Of a DNA stretch of 35,668 nt, positions 8,271 to 16,215 are shown piece by piece. The stretch comes from Bacteroides caecigallinarum (GTDB lineage: Bacteria > Bacteroidota > Bacteroidia > Bacteroidales > Bacteroidaceae). The stretch is from the NCBI RefSeq assembly GCF_021530995.1, contig NZ_JADYTF010000022.1, positions 1 through 35,668 on the forward strand, given 5' to 3'. The position numbers and the translations under genes were made by a program. A model generated the notes under the pieces. It saw only the letters and a program-made list of their open reading frames with translations. It had not been told where the DNA came from and did no database searches. Every line of letters starts with the position of its first letter. The first letter of the stretch is position 1.

Positions 8271-9076
8271 TTTTCGTGATCACTTAAACTGGAAAGGAAT
8301 ATCTGATGACGCAGGGCAAGATAGTTCAGGAAATCACCGATAAGCAGATTCTGTACCCGTTCTGCAATCGGTATACTTCGTGCGCCCATACCTAATGGAT
8401 TGGCCATACTGGGGATGGTTTCATAGAAGTAATTTTTTGTAGCCGACAGTGAGAGAATATTTCTCAAAGTGAACTGTGTATGTTCCGGCAACGTGTAGGC
8501 TCCAAGACTGATGTCTTTCATGTAGTCCGGAAAAAAACGCATCATCAGATTCTCTATCTCCTTGCTGTCTTTGTCATACATGGTTCTGACATCCATATCC
8601 AGTGTCACAAATTGTGGTACTGCACCTGGTTGCCCATTTTGTTCCATGACTTTCAAATTACTGTATATCATGGTCAGGAACTCCAGAGGATTAAGCTCTT
8701 CTCCTTTATACTTGACCTCCATGTGGAGTATTTCCCCACTTACGGCAATAACCTGACCGGCCTTGACTTCACTTCCGTAGTTGGCAAAAACGTTCGAGAG
8801 GTGTGCGTATTTTACTTCGTAGTCTCCATAGCGTGTCACCTGATAGATACCATGTACGGCATCATTCCCAAGTCCAGTAATCTTTCCTGTTGCAACTGCT
8901 GAAAGAAGATAATGGTTGGCCTTGAAATCCACACCATGATGAAAAAAAGGTTCCCCTGTATGCGGATGTTTCTGTTTACCGTAGCCAAGACTCATCTGTA
9001 CGTCACGGCCTTTTTCTTCGTAGGGCATACAGTATCCACTGTCTGAACGAAGAATCATTTCTTGTGTATATTGCAT
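8246..9076 (-). CDS. M23-like peptidase domain protein, probably catalytically inactive
   Basis: The 276-aa zero-frame product has an M23/LysM-peptidase-like fold at about residues 25-135: H46-x3-D50 (F-H-H-G-V-D-F), Y-A-H92-L-S and a final L-H118-M-E-V strand. In active M23 enzymes the last motif is H-x-H after a Gly-rich loop. Here the first His is Ile (I116) and the loop between S-G and the motif is about eight residues shorter than in the two intact M23 proteins of this window. Loss of that His predicts weak or no hydrolysis, so it may be structural or wall-binding. Residues 140-270 are a helical region of unknown function. There is no signal peptide. The gene ends at a 10-A tract where a -1 shift would add 107 residues. 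Confidence 0.8.
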   Translation of the reverse strand: MQYTQEMILRSDSGYCMPYEEKGRDVQMSLGYGKQKHPHTGEPFFHHGVDFKANHYLLSAVATGKITGLGNDAVHGIYQVTRYGDYEVKYAHLSNVFANYGSEVKAGQVIAVSGEILHMEVKYKGEELNPLEFLTMIYSNLKVMEQNGQPGAVPQFVTLDMDVRTMYDKDSKEIENLMMRFFPDYMKDISLGAYTLPEHTQFTLRNILSLSATKNYFYETIPSMANPLGMGARSIPIAERVQNLLIGDFLNYLALRHQIFLSSLSDHEKKKHKNWP

Positions 9077-9102
9077 ATTATATCTGTTTATAAATTTTAC
9101 TA

Positions 9103-9780
9103 TTATCTTCGTCTGCAGCCACCAGTGCCTTGCGCAACCTCCGACTGTTGACTTTCGTCTTGACTTTGTGCAGCAGGTCGTTTCTTCTCACTGGCAAGTG
9201 CCTCGTTCATATTTACATTATTTCCTATCATCATCATGGCAAGCACAGCTCCAGCTATCTTGCCCATCCATCCGAATCTTCCGAAAACAAGTAGTGCAGC
9301 CACTACAAGTCCGATGAGACTCAGACCGGAAACATTCCCTTTACCTATATTGCAGAAAAAGTTCCCCATCATGTTTCCACCGTTCCCGGAGAAAACACCT
9401 TGTAGGAACTTGCTCATACCGCTCCATTTGCTGTCTGCACTGGTGATGGCATCATTGACATTTTCAGTGAGACCTGTTACAGAGTCTTTCACCTCTTTCA
9501 TACCTTCACCTATATTCGAAACTGTATCTCCAATCTTTTGTGTCGTTTCTTCGCCAATGACAGCATCGCTGACAATACCCACTACGCTTTTGTCTGTAGT
9601 CAGTTTCTCCCAACCAATGTAGCCCAGGCTTCCACCTATGGCAGCAGACTTGGTGGCGCTTCCTAATCCTTTTAGCGTTTGCTGAGGATGTACCACTGCA
9701 CCCCCTGCCGATTTAGCTACAGCTTTTATAGCTCTTCCTCCCAAGCTGACTGCTGCTTTCAATAATGCTCCCCAACCCAT
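9103..9780 (-). CDS. Hypothetical Gly/Ala-rich membrane protein
   Basis: This 225-aa protein is not recognised. It starts with a basic amphipathic, Ala/Gly/Lys-rich region (residues 1-50), followed by a G-G-S-L-G-Y-I-G patch and a central helical stretch with repeated small residues (about 75-125). Two adjacent hydrophobic segments lie at about 150-185 (L-I-G-L-V-V-A-A-L-L-V-F and I-A-G-A-V-L-A-M-M-M-I-G). The C-terminus is polar, Gln/Ser-rich and ends C-R-R-R. There is no cleavable signal peptide. The layout is reminiscent of small-residue-rich membrane-inserting proteins, but no family can be named. It sits between the two TraI-like secreted proteins and the M23-like gene. Confidence 0.75.
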   Translation of the reverse strand: MGWGALLKAAVSLGGRAIKAVAKSAGGAVVHPQQTLKGLGSATKSAAIGGSLGYIGWEKLTTDKSVVGIVSDAVIGEETTQKIGDTVSNIGEGMKEVKDSVTGLTENVNDAITSADSKWSGMSKFLQGVFSGNGGNMMGNFFCNIGKGNVSGLSLIGLVVAALLVFGRFGWMGKIAGAVLAMMMIGNNVNMNEALASEKKRPAAQSQDESQQSEVAQGTGGCRRR

Positions 9781-9834
9781 ATTTAAAGTTTGATTGTTAA
9801 ATTATTATCCTGAATTATCTTTATACCTGAATAC

Positions 9835-10536
9835 TTACTTTGGCTTTGCGTTGCGCTTCCACCGTTCCTTACATTTCTGTACAATATTGGGCTTGTCCAC
9901 CTCACTTCTGCCATTGTAGTCTATCTCTGCCCATATATCAGAGAGTGAAGTATATTTAACAGCTCTTGTAAGCCTTTTGAGCTTTTGAGTCATGAATTTA
10001 AGTTTCGGACGGATGGAAAAGAGAATTTCCAGTCGTTCTTTCTCTGTCATCTTGGTGTCGGAGAGGCATAGTTGCCGGATATCATTGACTATATCAACAC
10101 TATTCATGATAAGTTCTCTATAGATTTTATTCCTGTTCGAAGACAATGCTACTGCCAGGACATTTCCAGTCTGGTGCTGGAGCTGGTCATTAAAAATTCC
10201 CAGGTGTTTCACAAGTCGGTCTATTTCATGATAGAATCCATATATTTGTGCCGCATAACTGATGATGCTATGAAAGTTGTCCAAATAAGTGTTGAATTCC
10301 TTTTGCAGGTCAGTTACTCCTTGTACCTCTTCCTTTATCCACAGATGACCTGTAGATTCCAGAAGCATCATTTGTTCCTGCTGTTTCAGTTCTTTTTCTG
10401 CCTTATTTGTGTATGCCAGAATCATTCCGGCCAAAACAGGGTCGTTGCCCTGAGCCCGGAGAAAACTCCCACCCAGTCCTTCAAAAGGGAGGGTGAGAGA
10501 AATAAGCATGGCAAAAAACAGCAATAAGCGTTTCAT
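9835..10536 (-). CDS. Secreted VirB5/TraI-like (DUF4141-type) helical protein
   Basis: I place the start at the ATG giving M-K-R-L-L-L-F-F (233 aa) because a signal peptide begins there and CAGGAT lies a suitable distance upstream; an in-frame ATG 15 codons earlier would bury the signal. Cleavage is probably after L-R-A-Q. The mature protein is helical. Its block L-x-x-L-x-R-L-T-R-A-V-K-Y-T-S-L-S-D-I-W-A matches R-L-S-Q-L-S-I-S-I-R-Y-Y-T-M-A-D-V-W-N in the next upstream gene, so the two are tandem paralogues. The layout resembles Bacteroidales TraI (DUF4141), thought to be the VirB5-like minor pilus component. It ends with C-K-E-R-W-K-R-N-A, the RW motif shared by five proteins here. Confidence 0.75.
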   Translation of the reverse strand: MKRLLLFFAMLISLTLPFEGLGGSFLRAQGNDPVLAGMILAYTNKAEKELKQQEQMMLLESTGHLWIKEEVQGVTDLQKEFNTYLDNFHSIISYAAQIYGFYHEIDRLVKHLGIFNDQLQHQTGNVLAVALSSNRNKIYRELIMNSVDIVNDIRQLCLSDTKMTEKERLEILFSIRPKLKFMTQKLKRLTRAVKYTSLSDIWAEIDYNGRSEVDKPNIVQKCKERWKRNAKPK

Positions 10537-10556
10537 TGTGTTATCCTGATAATCTT

Positions 10557-11312
10557 TTATGGTGTTACTATTCGTGCGCATCTATGCCACCTGTTCAAAG
10601 CTTGACCGGCAATTTCAGCGGTGTTCCTGTCCAACATTCCTGCTGTGGCATTGTTCCATACATCGGCCATTGTGTAATAACGGATGCTGATGGAAAGTTG
10701 TGAAAGCCGTTTGTTGAATTGTGCCAGACGGTCATTCAACTCCCAAAGAATCTTACTGCGTTCCGCACCCGTAAGCATATTGCTTGCTCCACCTTTGGCT
10801 ACAGCATCTTTCAGTATGCTGTATACAGTGATCAGTTCGGTCGCTGTTTCGATATAAAGGTTATTCATACTCATTGTGGCCATTATCCCTTGTGGATTCT
10901 GTGATATGGCTTTCTTCAAATCACAAAGACTGATGAATATCCTTACACCGTCATCATAGAGATGACTACAGGCTTTGAGGGTGGAAGCATAGCCAGACAC
11001 GGTTTTCAGGTAGCTGTTGTACTTTCTTTCCCATTGCTTTATCTGAGTGAACTCTGCTGCAATGGTATTTTGTAGTAGTGCCGTCTTCTGCTGATCTTCA
11101 ATCTGATTCTTAATCTGACCGTTGATAAGCTCATTACCTTCTGCTAATGCCACATATTCCATAGGATTGCTGGATACCAATTGGGCACGACCTTCAAGAC
11201 AGAATAAGAACAAGGCCAAAGCAATGGCCGATATAATCATCCATCTGCTGTCGTTAGCAAATCCTTTGGAAGTCTTGGCTTCTGACGATATATTATCTGT
11301 TCGTGATTTCAT
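10557..11312 (-). CDS. Secreted VirB5/TraI-like helical protein, tandem paralogue
   Basis: I choose the ATG encoding M-K-S-R-T-D (251 aa) because AAAGGAAAGG lies just upstream; an earlier ATG 13 codons back is less likely. The gene overlaps the end of the PH-domain gene by 20 bp. After a basic N-terminus comes a hydrophobic signal or anchor segment (W-M-I-I-S-A-I-A-L-A-L-F-L-F) ending in G-R-A-Q, then a helical coiled region, then the conserved I-R-Y-Y-T-M-A-D-V-W-N block shared with the following gene. It ends in A-L-N-R-W-H-R-C-A. Probable role: periplasmic or pilus-tip component, by analogy with TraI/VirB5. A second copy of a TraI-like gene outside the tra operon is unusual. Confidence 0.75.
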   Translation of the reverse strand: MKSRTDNISSEAKTSKGFANDSRWMIISAIALALFLFCLEGRAQLVSSNPMEYVALAEGNELINGQIKNQIEDQQKTALLQNTIAAEFTQIKQWERKYNSYLKTVSGYASTLKACSHLYDDGVRIFISLCDLKKAISQNPQGIMATMSMNNLYIETATELITVYSILKDAVAKGGASNMLTGAERSKILWELNDRLAQFNKRLSQLSISIRYYTMADVWNNATAGMLDRNTAEIAGQALNRWHRCARIVTP

Positions 11313-11784
11313 AGATACCTTTCCTTTGTTTGTTATACTCAACCCGTTCACGGATAATTCCTACAACATCAATGCGCTCCTTGATTCCAAATATGTCCAG
11401 TTTGGGATTGGAACGGTCTCCGCTGAAAATCGAGACTGTCTTCAATCCGAACAGCTGTTCCACGATACCACGGTTTTCACTGAAGTCAACCACTCTGTAG
11501 AGTTCAATGTAGTCGCTCTTCCTGATGAGTACACCATGTTGGATAATCAGTTGTTCGGACGTGATGATATAGCTCAGTTTGTGGAGATAAAGACAACCGT
11601 AGAGCATGACGCACGTCATGATTGCCCCCAGTACCACAAAAGGCATCTTATAGGTGATGCTTTCGTGACCGGCTGCCAAGAAGAGGGTACTACTGATAAG
11701 AAATGCCATTCCTTGTGAGATAATGTATTGCGCCCAGTGAGGGTGTAATGTGATTATGCTGAACCGTTTGTTTGAGTCTGTCAT
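11293..11784 (-). CDS. Membrane protein with bacterial PH (bPH2-like) domain
   Basis: The 163-aa protein has two transmembrane helices (about residues 17-38 and 47-68), then a domain of about 85 residues with the YdbS/bPH2 signature: Y-I-I-T-S-E-Q-L-I-I-Q-H-G-V-L, Y-I-E-L-Y-R-V-V-D, G-I-V-E-Q-L-F-G-L-K-T-V and I-F-S-G-D. Such domains sit on the cytoplasmic face of the inner membrane and are thought to mediate protein assembly rather than lipid binding. Here it may scaffold an element-encoded membrane complex. It is flanked by the TOPRIM gene (5 bp upstream) and the TraI-like genes. It ends T-N-R before TAA. Confidence 0.8.
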   Translation of the reverse strand: MTDSNKRFSIITLHPHWAQYIISQGMAFLISSTLFLAAGHESITYKMPFVVLGAIMTCVMLYGCLYLHKLSYIITSEQLIIQHGVLIRKSDYIELYRVVDFSENRGIVEQLFGLKTVSIFSGDRSNPKLDIFGIKERIDVVGIIRERVEYNKQRKGIYEITNR

Positions 11785-11789
11785 ATCAT

Positions 11790-13262
11790 TTATCGTTTTA
11801 GTCCGCTCTTTTTGGTTTCTTCATTTTCTTCTTCTATCTCTTCGGTGAGAGAAACACCATTTTCGTCAAAGACTGTCTCAACGACATCGGTCATTGAGTA
11901 TTGTTTCTTTTCCAACAGTTCATCATTAAAATCCTTATAGCCTTTAGACGGCAGTTCACGTACTATTCCTATTGGATTCAGGTCTTGTCCGTCCTGTACA
12001 TGGAGCTTTTGAAACAGGACCTGCTTAAACTCCTGATAGGCTTTGTTCATTCTTTCAGTCGCTTCCAGCTTGTCTTCCTTACACAAAAAGGGAGAATAAT
12101 GGTATTCCCATGCCTCATTTCTTGCTGTGTCATAAGCGAGGTAAAGCTTCTGTAGTCCTTCAGGGAGTTCCACATATCTGTCATCGTCAATATCAAGCAG
12201 TTCTTTGGTAGATGTGATACCTTCCTTGAAAGTTTCAATGAAACCTTTCATGTCTGATGCAACGGACTCAGGATGCAACGGATTCATCTTTTGTACGATG
12301 GATTCAAAGTTGAAGACGAACTGTTTTCCCGCCAGGTCATTGTCAAAGCCAAGATGGAAAGTAGCACCAGGAGCAGCCTTGATCAGTCCCTGTATCTGTC
12401 CGTAGCTGGGATTTCCTCCGGTGGAGATAAATACGGCTGACTTCAGCTCCTGTCTTGCTTTGTAGTCCAGTCCGGAGTCTTTCTTCATTCTCAACTGGTA
12501 GAATGCCATGGCATCGTATGCACTCTCAAACACATATACATCTTTCGCATCTTTCAGTCCCGTGTCTTTCGGACTTGCCATCCACAGACCTTCACTTGCA
12601 TTTGTACCGGCTGCCATACCTTTTCGTGCAGAGCCATCCTTACGTGGATAGCCTCTTTCTTCCAAACCGACACATTTCTCAGGATGCCCCGGTATATACA
12701 TGGGAAAAGAAAGGTTCTTATAACTTGCTCCATTGTCTGCGGCCTTGGAAGCAAGAAAGAAGTTACGGTGAAAAGCACAACGTGTAGCAAAATCGATTCC
12801 TCTTGACTTGAAGAAAGCATAAAAAAGTTTCTGAGAGTCAGCTTCATCAGGATGAAAACGCTCAATCTTATAATCTTTGATATTGAAAGGCTTTGCATCA
12901 CGGGTAGGAGCAAGCACATTCTGGTTACGTTGCTCCACAGGAATATTCAATAGCCGTTGACAGACTTTGTGAACAAGAGCAGACTCTTTCATTCCTTGAT
13001 TGTATTCAGGAAAGAGGTTCGGATGTTCCCAAATGAAGGATGTGACAGAATACAGTTTTATCGTTGGAGGTTGGAAACAACAGTTCTTATTGGGCATGAC
13101 AATAAATTTGTCACCCCTGATTCTGCGTCCATCATTATCCAGACGTACATAGGCAGGATAGCGCAAGCCGTCCCGCTTGTGAAGCGTATAACCTGCATCT
13201 GTCAACACGTCTCTGATATTAAGACGGTTGCGATAGTCTTCAAATTTCTGCTCTTCGTTCAT
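11790..13262 (-). CDS. TOPRIM-domain primase-like protein
   Basis: The 490-aa protein has a DnaG-type TOPRIM core: V-Y-V-F-E246-S-A-Y-D250-A-M followed by F-H-L-G-F-D307-N-D309-L-A-G-K, the paired acidic motifs that hold Mg2+. The N-terminal 100 residues occupy the place of a CHC2 zinc finger but have only two adjacent Cys (C61-C62) and no clear zinc site. The C-terminal 100 residues are Glu/Lys rich. Likely role: primer synthesis or another nucleic-acid strand reaction on the transferred strand. Primases of conjugative elements can be sent to recipients, and the terminus S-G-L-K-R fits the Arg-ending pattern. It is the second TOPRIM protein in the window, the other being at 33640-34584. Confidence 0.85.
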   Translation of the reverse strand: MNEEQKFEDYRNRLNIRDVLTDAGYTLHKRDGLRYPAYVRLDNDGRRIRGDKFIVMPNKNCCFQPPTIKLYSVTSFIWEHPNLFPEYNQGMKESALVHKVCQRLLNIPVEQRNQNVLAPTRDAKPFNIKDYKIERFHPDEADSQKLFYAFFKSRGIDFATRCAFHRNFFLASKAADNGASYKNLSFPMYIPGHPEKCVGLEERGYPRKDGSARKGMAAGTNASEGLWMASPKDTGLKDAKDVYVFESAYDAMAFYQLRMKKDSGLDYKARQELKSAVFISTGGNPSYGQIQGLIKAAPGATFHLGFDNDLAGKQFVFNFESIVQKMNPLHPESVASDMKGFIETFKEGITSTKELLDIDDDRYVELPEGLQKLYLAYDTARNEAWEYHYSPFLCKEDKLEATERMNKAYQEFKQVLFQKLHVQDGQDLNPIGIVRELPSKGYKDFNDELLEKKQYSMTDVVETVFDENGVSLTEEIEEENEETKKSGLKR

Positions 13263-13287
13263 TGTGTTCTATGATGATTATTGAGTT

Positions 13288-14925
13288 TTATCTTCCATGT
13301 CCTAAGCCGACTCCATGCTCAGCTGCATTGAGTCCTGCATCAAATGCTCTTGATGCAAGATCCTGCGGTGAGTCCACACCTCCTTTGAAATAGACGTGCG
13401 GGCCAGGTGCATGATGGTGCTCAACGAACACAGCCGGAGCATAACGGTCTCTTCCGAGTTCTCGCATGACAGTAAGGCCTGCAAGTAGAGCACCTCCAAT
13501 CATGGCACCTATATTTCTTCCATGTCCCGGCGCATTCTTCATGTCTACTTCGTCAAAGATTTTAGAGAAGAGTTTCATGCGATGATAGTCATCTACGGCC
13601 ATGAACTTTTCATATTGCTTTTGGCTTATCTCGTGACTGATGCTTTCGCCATTGATAACAGCGGTCATACGGAACATAGCATTGCCTTTTTCGTCTTGCT
13701 GGATTTCTCCTTGCTCGTTTCGTACAGGCTCAACTCTGATGTCGTCCACCTGTACCTCACGTCCGTTTCTTCCTTCCCGAAACCAACCTTTATCTTGGTT
13801 TATGTCATAAAGGCTGTTGCCATCCACATGGGCTACGCTTCGGTCTTCCTGCTCCGCAATGACATATTCATTTCCCTGAGTAAGAGGAAACGCATGTTCT
13901 GCCACTACTTCTTGTCTGGCATTCAGTTCTGCTTTCACTTCAGGAGTAAGATTCAGGGCTATCTGTTCATTGGAATTGAGCATGTCTATCGTCAATCTAT
14001 CTGAAAAATCATTTTTGATGACGTTGTTGATGATGTCTAGACGGTTCTGTACAGGTACATTCTTGATGGAATTGTCTGTAAGCCGGGTAACTTCTTCATC
14101 CGTCAGGTCGTAAACAAGATCATGCTGGGTGGTAGCCGACTGAATGGTCAGTGTCTTGCTGTTGGCATCTATAATTACTCCATGAGAAGACAGGCATTCC
14201 TGCCATTTTTCGTTACTGAAGTATACGTCTGAGGTGATAAGTTCCTTGTACGTTTTTGCCAGCTCCTGTGGACGGGTAGGTATTTCAACAGGTGGAATTA
14301 CAGCTTCCAAACCTGCGAGTACATCCTGTGAGGGCTGCTGTGCCACATTTTGCTGTTCTCCTTTATAATAGAAGCCATAGCCTCCATTGAGTAATTCACC
14401 TGGTTTGATTCTTCCATCGGGACGTTCCGGAACCATAGGGGCTCCCTGCAGGAACATGGCACCACCGACACGGCGCATGTGGAAGCCTTCCTGATTGCGT
14501 GGTGTCCATCCTAAGAATCGTCCATGAAACGGGTCCATCATCATAAAGGCACGTTGTCTGTCCCACGGCAGTCTGCCGTATTCGCCAACACCAATCCGGT
14601 AGCCATGAAGTCCCATGGCTACACGACCGTTGGCATTACGGGCATGGACAAAGTCTCTCGGCATATAGAAGTCTTTCTTCACTAAATCAGCAAAGGTGTT
14701 ATAGGCTTTTTTGTTAGCCGAGTTTGTACCCCAATCTGCCAAGTCTCTTATCTGTCTGGCACTGATATGATAGGTTAGGAGAGGTGAGTCATGCCCTTGA
14801 ACAGCCAGAAGATAGTTTTCTCCTTGTCGGATGATATGTGCTTGCATACCGTTGCGACGGAGAATATCCTGCAGCTCAGGTGACAAATCTCTACCTACTG
14901 GTAGTGCATTGGATCTGATTGACAT
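13288..14925 (-). CDS. Hypothetical protein with DUF3945-like C-terminal region and hydrophobic Gly-rich segment
   Basis: This 545-aa protein is mostly unrecognised. Residues 1-130 form a compact region with several aromatic Gly motifs (G-R-F-L-G-W-T-P-R-N). Residues 215-345 are helical and charged. About 385-460 resembles DUF3945-type segments found in Bacteroidales element proteins (Q-K-Q-Y-E-K-F-M-A-V-D-D-Y-H-R-M-K-L-F). Then comes a Gly/Ala-rich hydrophobic stretch (G-A-M-I-G-G-A-L-L-A-G-L) and a His-rich tail (E-H-H-H-A-P-G-P-H) ending G-H-G-R. There is no signal peptide. It lies third in the accessory operon, upstream of the TOPRIM gene. I infer a DNA-processing or cargo role only from its neighbours and terminus. 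Confidence 0.75.
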   Translation of the reverse strand: MSIRSNALPVGRDLSPELQDILRRNGMQAHIIRQGENYLLAVQGHDSPLLTYHISARQIRDLADWGTNSANKKAYNTFADLVKKDFYMPRDFVHARNANGRVAMGLHGYRIGVGEYGRLPWDRQRAFMMMDPFHGRFLGWTPRNQEGFHMRRVGGAMFLQGAPMVPERPDGRIKPGELLNGGYGFYYKGEQQNVAQQPSQDVLAGLEAVIPPVEIPTRPQELAKTYKELITSDVYFSNEKWQECLSSHGVIIDANSKTLTIQSATTQHDLVYDLTDEEVTRLTDNSIKNVPVQNRLDIINNVIKNDFSDRLTIDMLNSNEQIALNLTPEVKAELNARQEVVAEHAFPLTQGNEYVIAEQEDRSVAHVDGNSLYDINQDKGWFREGRNGREVQVDDIRVEPVRNEQGEIQQDEKGNAMFRMTAVINGESISHEISQKQYEKFMAVDDYHRMKLFSKIFDEVDMKNAPGHGRNIGAMIGGALLAGLTVMRELGRDRYAPAVFVEHHHAPGPHVYFKGGVDSPQDLASRAFDAGLNAAEHGVGLGHGR

Positions 14926-14949
14926 ATTGTGATTGATTTTAAATGTTGA

Positions 14950-15159
14950 TTATTCGCCTGTTTCAACAAGTTCGCCTTTCCATTCGATAAAATCTTCGGC
15001 TGATTCTTCATTGACTACAAGGTTCCTTTCATTACAGAATTCGGTGTACTCTTCTTGCCATTCCGGTGAGTGGTGATTGATGTAATCGAGCCAACCGTAT
15101 TCTCCACTCTGTACTTTCTGCACAAGCTCGTCTTCTGGATAGTATTTGATATTTGCCAT
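14950..15159 (-). CDS. Small acidic hypothetical protein
   Basis: The 69-aa protein is strongly acidic (many Glu/Asp) and aromatic (Y-G-W-L-D-Y-I-N, S-P-E-W-Q-E-E-Y). No domain is recognised. Its strand, spacing (24 bp before the next gene, 33 bp after the previous stop) and codon appearance match the operon, so I consider it real. Small acidic proteins on mobile elements sometimes mimic DNA, but the sequence alone does not show that here. Confidence 0.7.
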   Translation of the reverse strand: MANIKYYPEDELVQKVQSGEYGWLDYINHHSPEWQEEYTEFCNERNLVVNEESAEDFIEWKGELVETGE

Positions 15160-15192
15160 ATTGAATTTGTTATTGATGGTTGTTACTTTGGT

Positions 15193-15945
15193 TTATCGCT
15201 GCATCATGCGCATACCTTGTTTCTTCTGCTCATTCCAGATTTCTTCAGAGTAGTCCTCCTCATGGATATAGTCAAGATTACCATTTTCGTCCATGGTCCA
15301 ACAACCGAAAATACCGAAGTTGTATTTGTCCCATTCCCGTTTGGCTTCTCTGCGCCAAACTTGTTCATTACCTGCAGCGAGACGGATACCCGTATTTGAA
15401 TTCAGATCGATACCGATGGAAATCTCATCATCGTCTTCAATAATTGATAGGATGTCCCCATTCTGCAGTTTCTGCATCTCTGCACCTGTAAGATGATATC
15501 GGTCGGTAAGGTATTGAATGTTCCTGCCTATGACTGGAGTCGGTACGCTCAGTACTTGTTTGCTTTCCTGGTCAAGCTGAAAGAAACATTTGGTGCCGAG
15601 TTCGTTGCCCGTTTCGTTGCTTTCCAAATATCCGATAATGGCTTTGCCTGCAAGAAGGTTTTGCTTCTGCTGCTCATTGAATACTTTTAAATTATACTCG
15701 TCAAGTTTCGGAAAGAAGAGAACATCTACATTGCTTTCTGTCGTTCTTACAAGGCAGAATCGTGTTCTTGCCTTTACTTCTTCACCATCATCAGCAATGA
15801 TGTGTACAGGTAAGACTGGAGAATGCCGGCCATTGAGAATATTTTGCAAAATGTCTGTCGGCAGATCCTCAATCATCTCCTGTGTCAGTCCAAAACGTTC
15901 GAGAATGCCGTAAGGCATTTCATTCTCATCAAAGTTGTAAATCAT
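15193..15945 (-). CDS. DUF4099/DUF3945-like protein, first gene of accessory operon
   Basis: The 250-aa protein begins with a block resembling DUF4099 (L-E-R-F-G-L-T-Q-E-M-I-E-D-L-P and I-L-N-G-R-H-S-P-V-L-P-V). A DUF3945-like stretch follows (L-L-A-G-K-A-I-I-G-Y-L-E, then R-Y-H-L-T-G-A-E-M-Q-K-L-Q-N-G-D). Both domains are common in Bacteroidales mobile-element proteins, and their biochemical function is not established. The C-terminal 70 residues are acidic and aromatic and end G-M-R-M-M-Q-R. Its long upstream region carries the palindrome shared with the tra operon, so it heads the operon. There is no signal peptide. Confidence 0.75.
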   Translation of the reverse strand: MIYNFDENEMPYGILERFGLTQEMIEDLPTDILQNILNGRHSPVLPVHIIADDGEEVKARTRFCLVRTTESNVDVLFFPKLDEYNLKVFNEQQKQNLLAGKAIIGYLESNETGNELGTKCFFQLDQESKQVLSVPTPVIGRNIQYLTDRYHLTGAEMQKLQNGDILSIIEDDDEISIGIDLNSNTGIRLAAGNEQVWRREAKREWDKYNFGIFGCWTMDENGNLDYIHEEDYSEEIWNEQKKQGMRMMQR

Positions 15946-16029
15946 TTGTTACTTTTTTTAATACGTTATTATTTTTGCCATAACAGTATTTCATTGTCTT
16001 ATGAAGAACTGTAATAGTTAATCCAGAAA

Positions 16030-16037
16030 CAAAAATA
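16030..16037 (-). promoter_or_regulatory. Possible Bacteroidales -7 promoter box for accessory operon
   Basis: On the minus strand this reads TATTTTTG, matching the Bacteroidales -7 consensus TAnnTTTG, 84 bp before the first start codon and between it and the palindrome. No clear -33 TTTG is seen at the expected spacing, so this is tentative. Confidence 0.3.
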
Positions 16038-16106
16038 AAAGGTGTGATTAGAGAATCAGAAGAATAGGTATATCATGCCTTAAGTTTTATATATCATTAT
16101 GAAAGA

Positions 16107-16134
16107 AGTATGATTTATCGAATAAAATCATACT
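16107..16134. promoter_or_regulatory. 28-bp palindrome, copy 1 (candidate operator)
   Basis: AGTATGAT (16107-16114) and ATCATACT (16127-16134) form 8-bp perfect arms around 12 bp; at this copy the arms extend to 10 bp. ATTAG follows. It lies 162 bp upstream of the accessory operon start and 82 bp upstream of the divergent plus-strand M23 gene. The same element recurs at 33530-33557. It looks like a dimeric regulator site. Confidence 0.65.
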
Positions 16135-16203
16135 ATTAGCATAAATAAAGTTAGAAAAATCACTTGAAGTATGTGAGTTTTATCCCATGGTAATAGAGAT
16201 ATG

Positions 16204-16211
16204 TAATTTTG
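16204..16211 (+). promoter_or_regulatory. Possible -7 box of the plus-strand M23 gene
   Basis: TAATTTTG matches TAnnTTTG but ends only 4 bp before the ATG. If used, the transcript would be nearly leaderless or a downstream Met (codons 8 or 9) would be the start. It may be a chance match. Confidence 0.25.
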
Positions 16212-16215
16212 TTTC

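Noticed and set aside
8265-8274. T10 run as part of a plus-strand terminator
   Set aside because: No GC-rich stem precedes it on the plus strand and no plus-strand gene ends there.
11122-11718. Plus-strand open frame of 198 codons
   Set aside because: Antisense to the PH-domain and TraI-like genes, with no domain or start signal.
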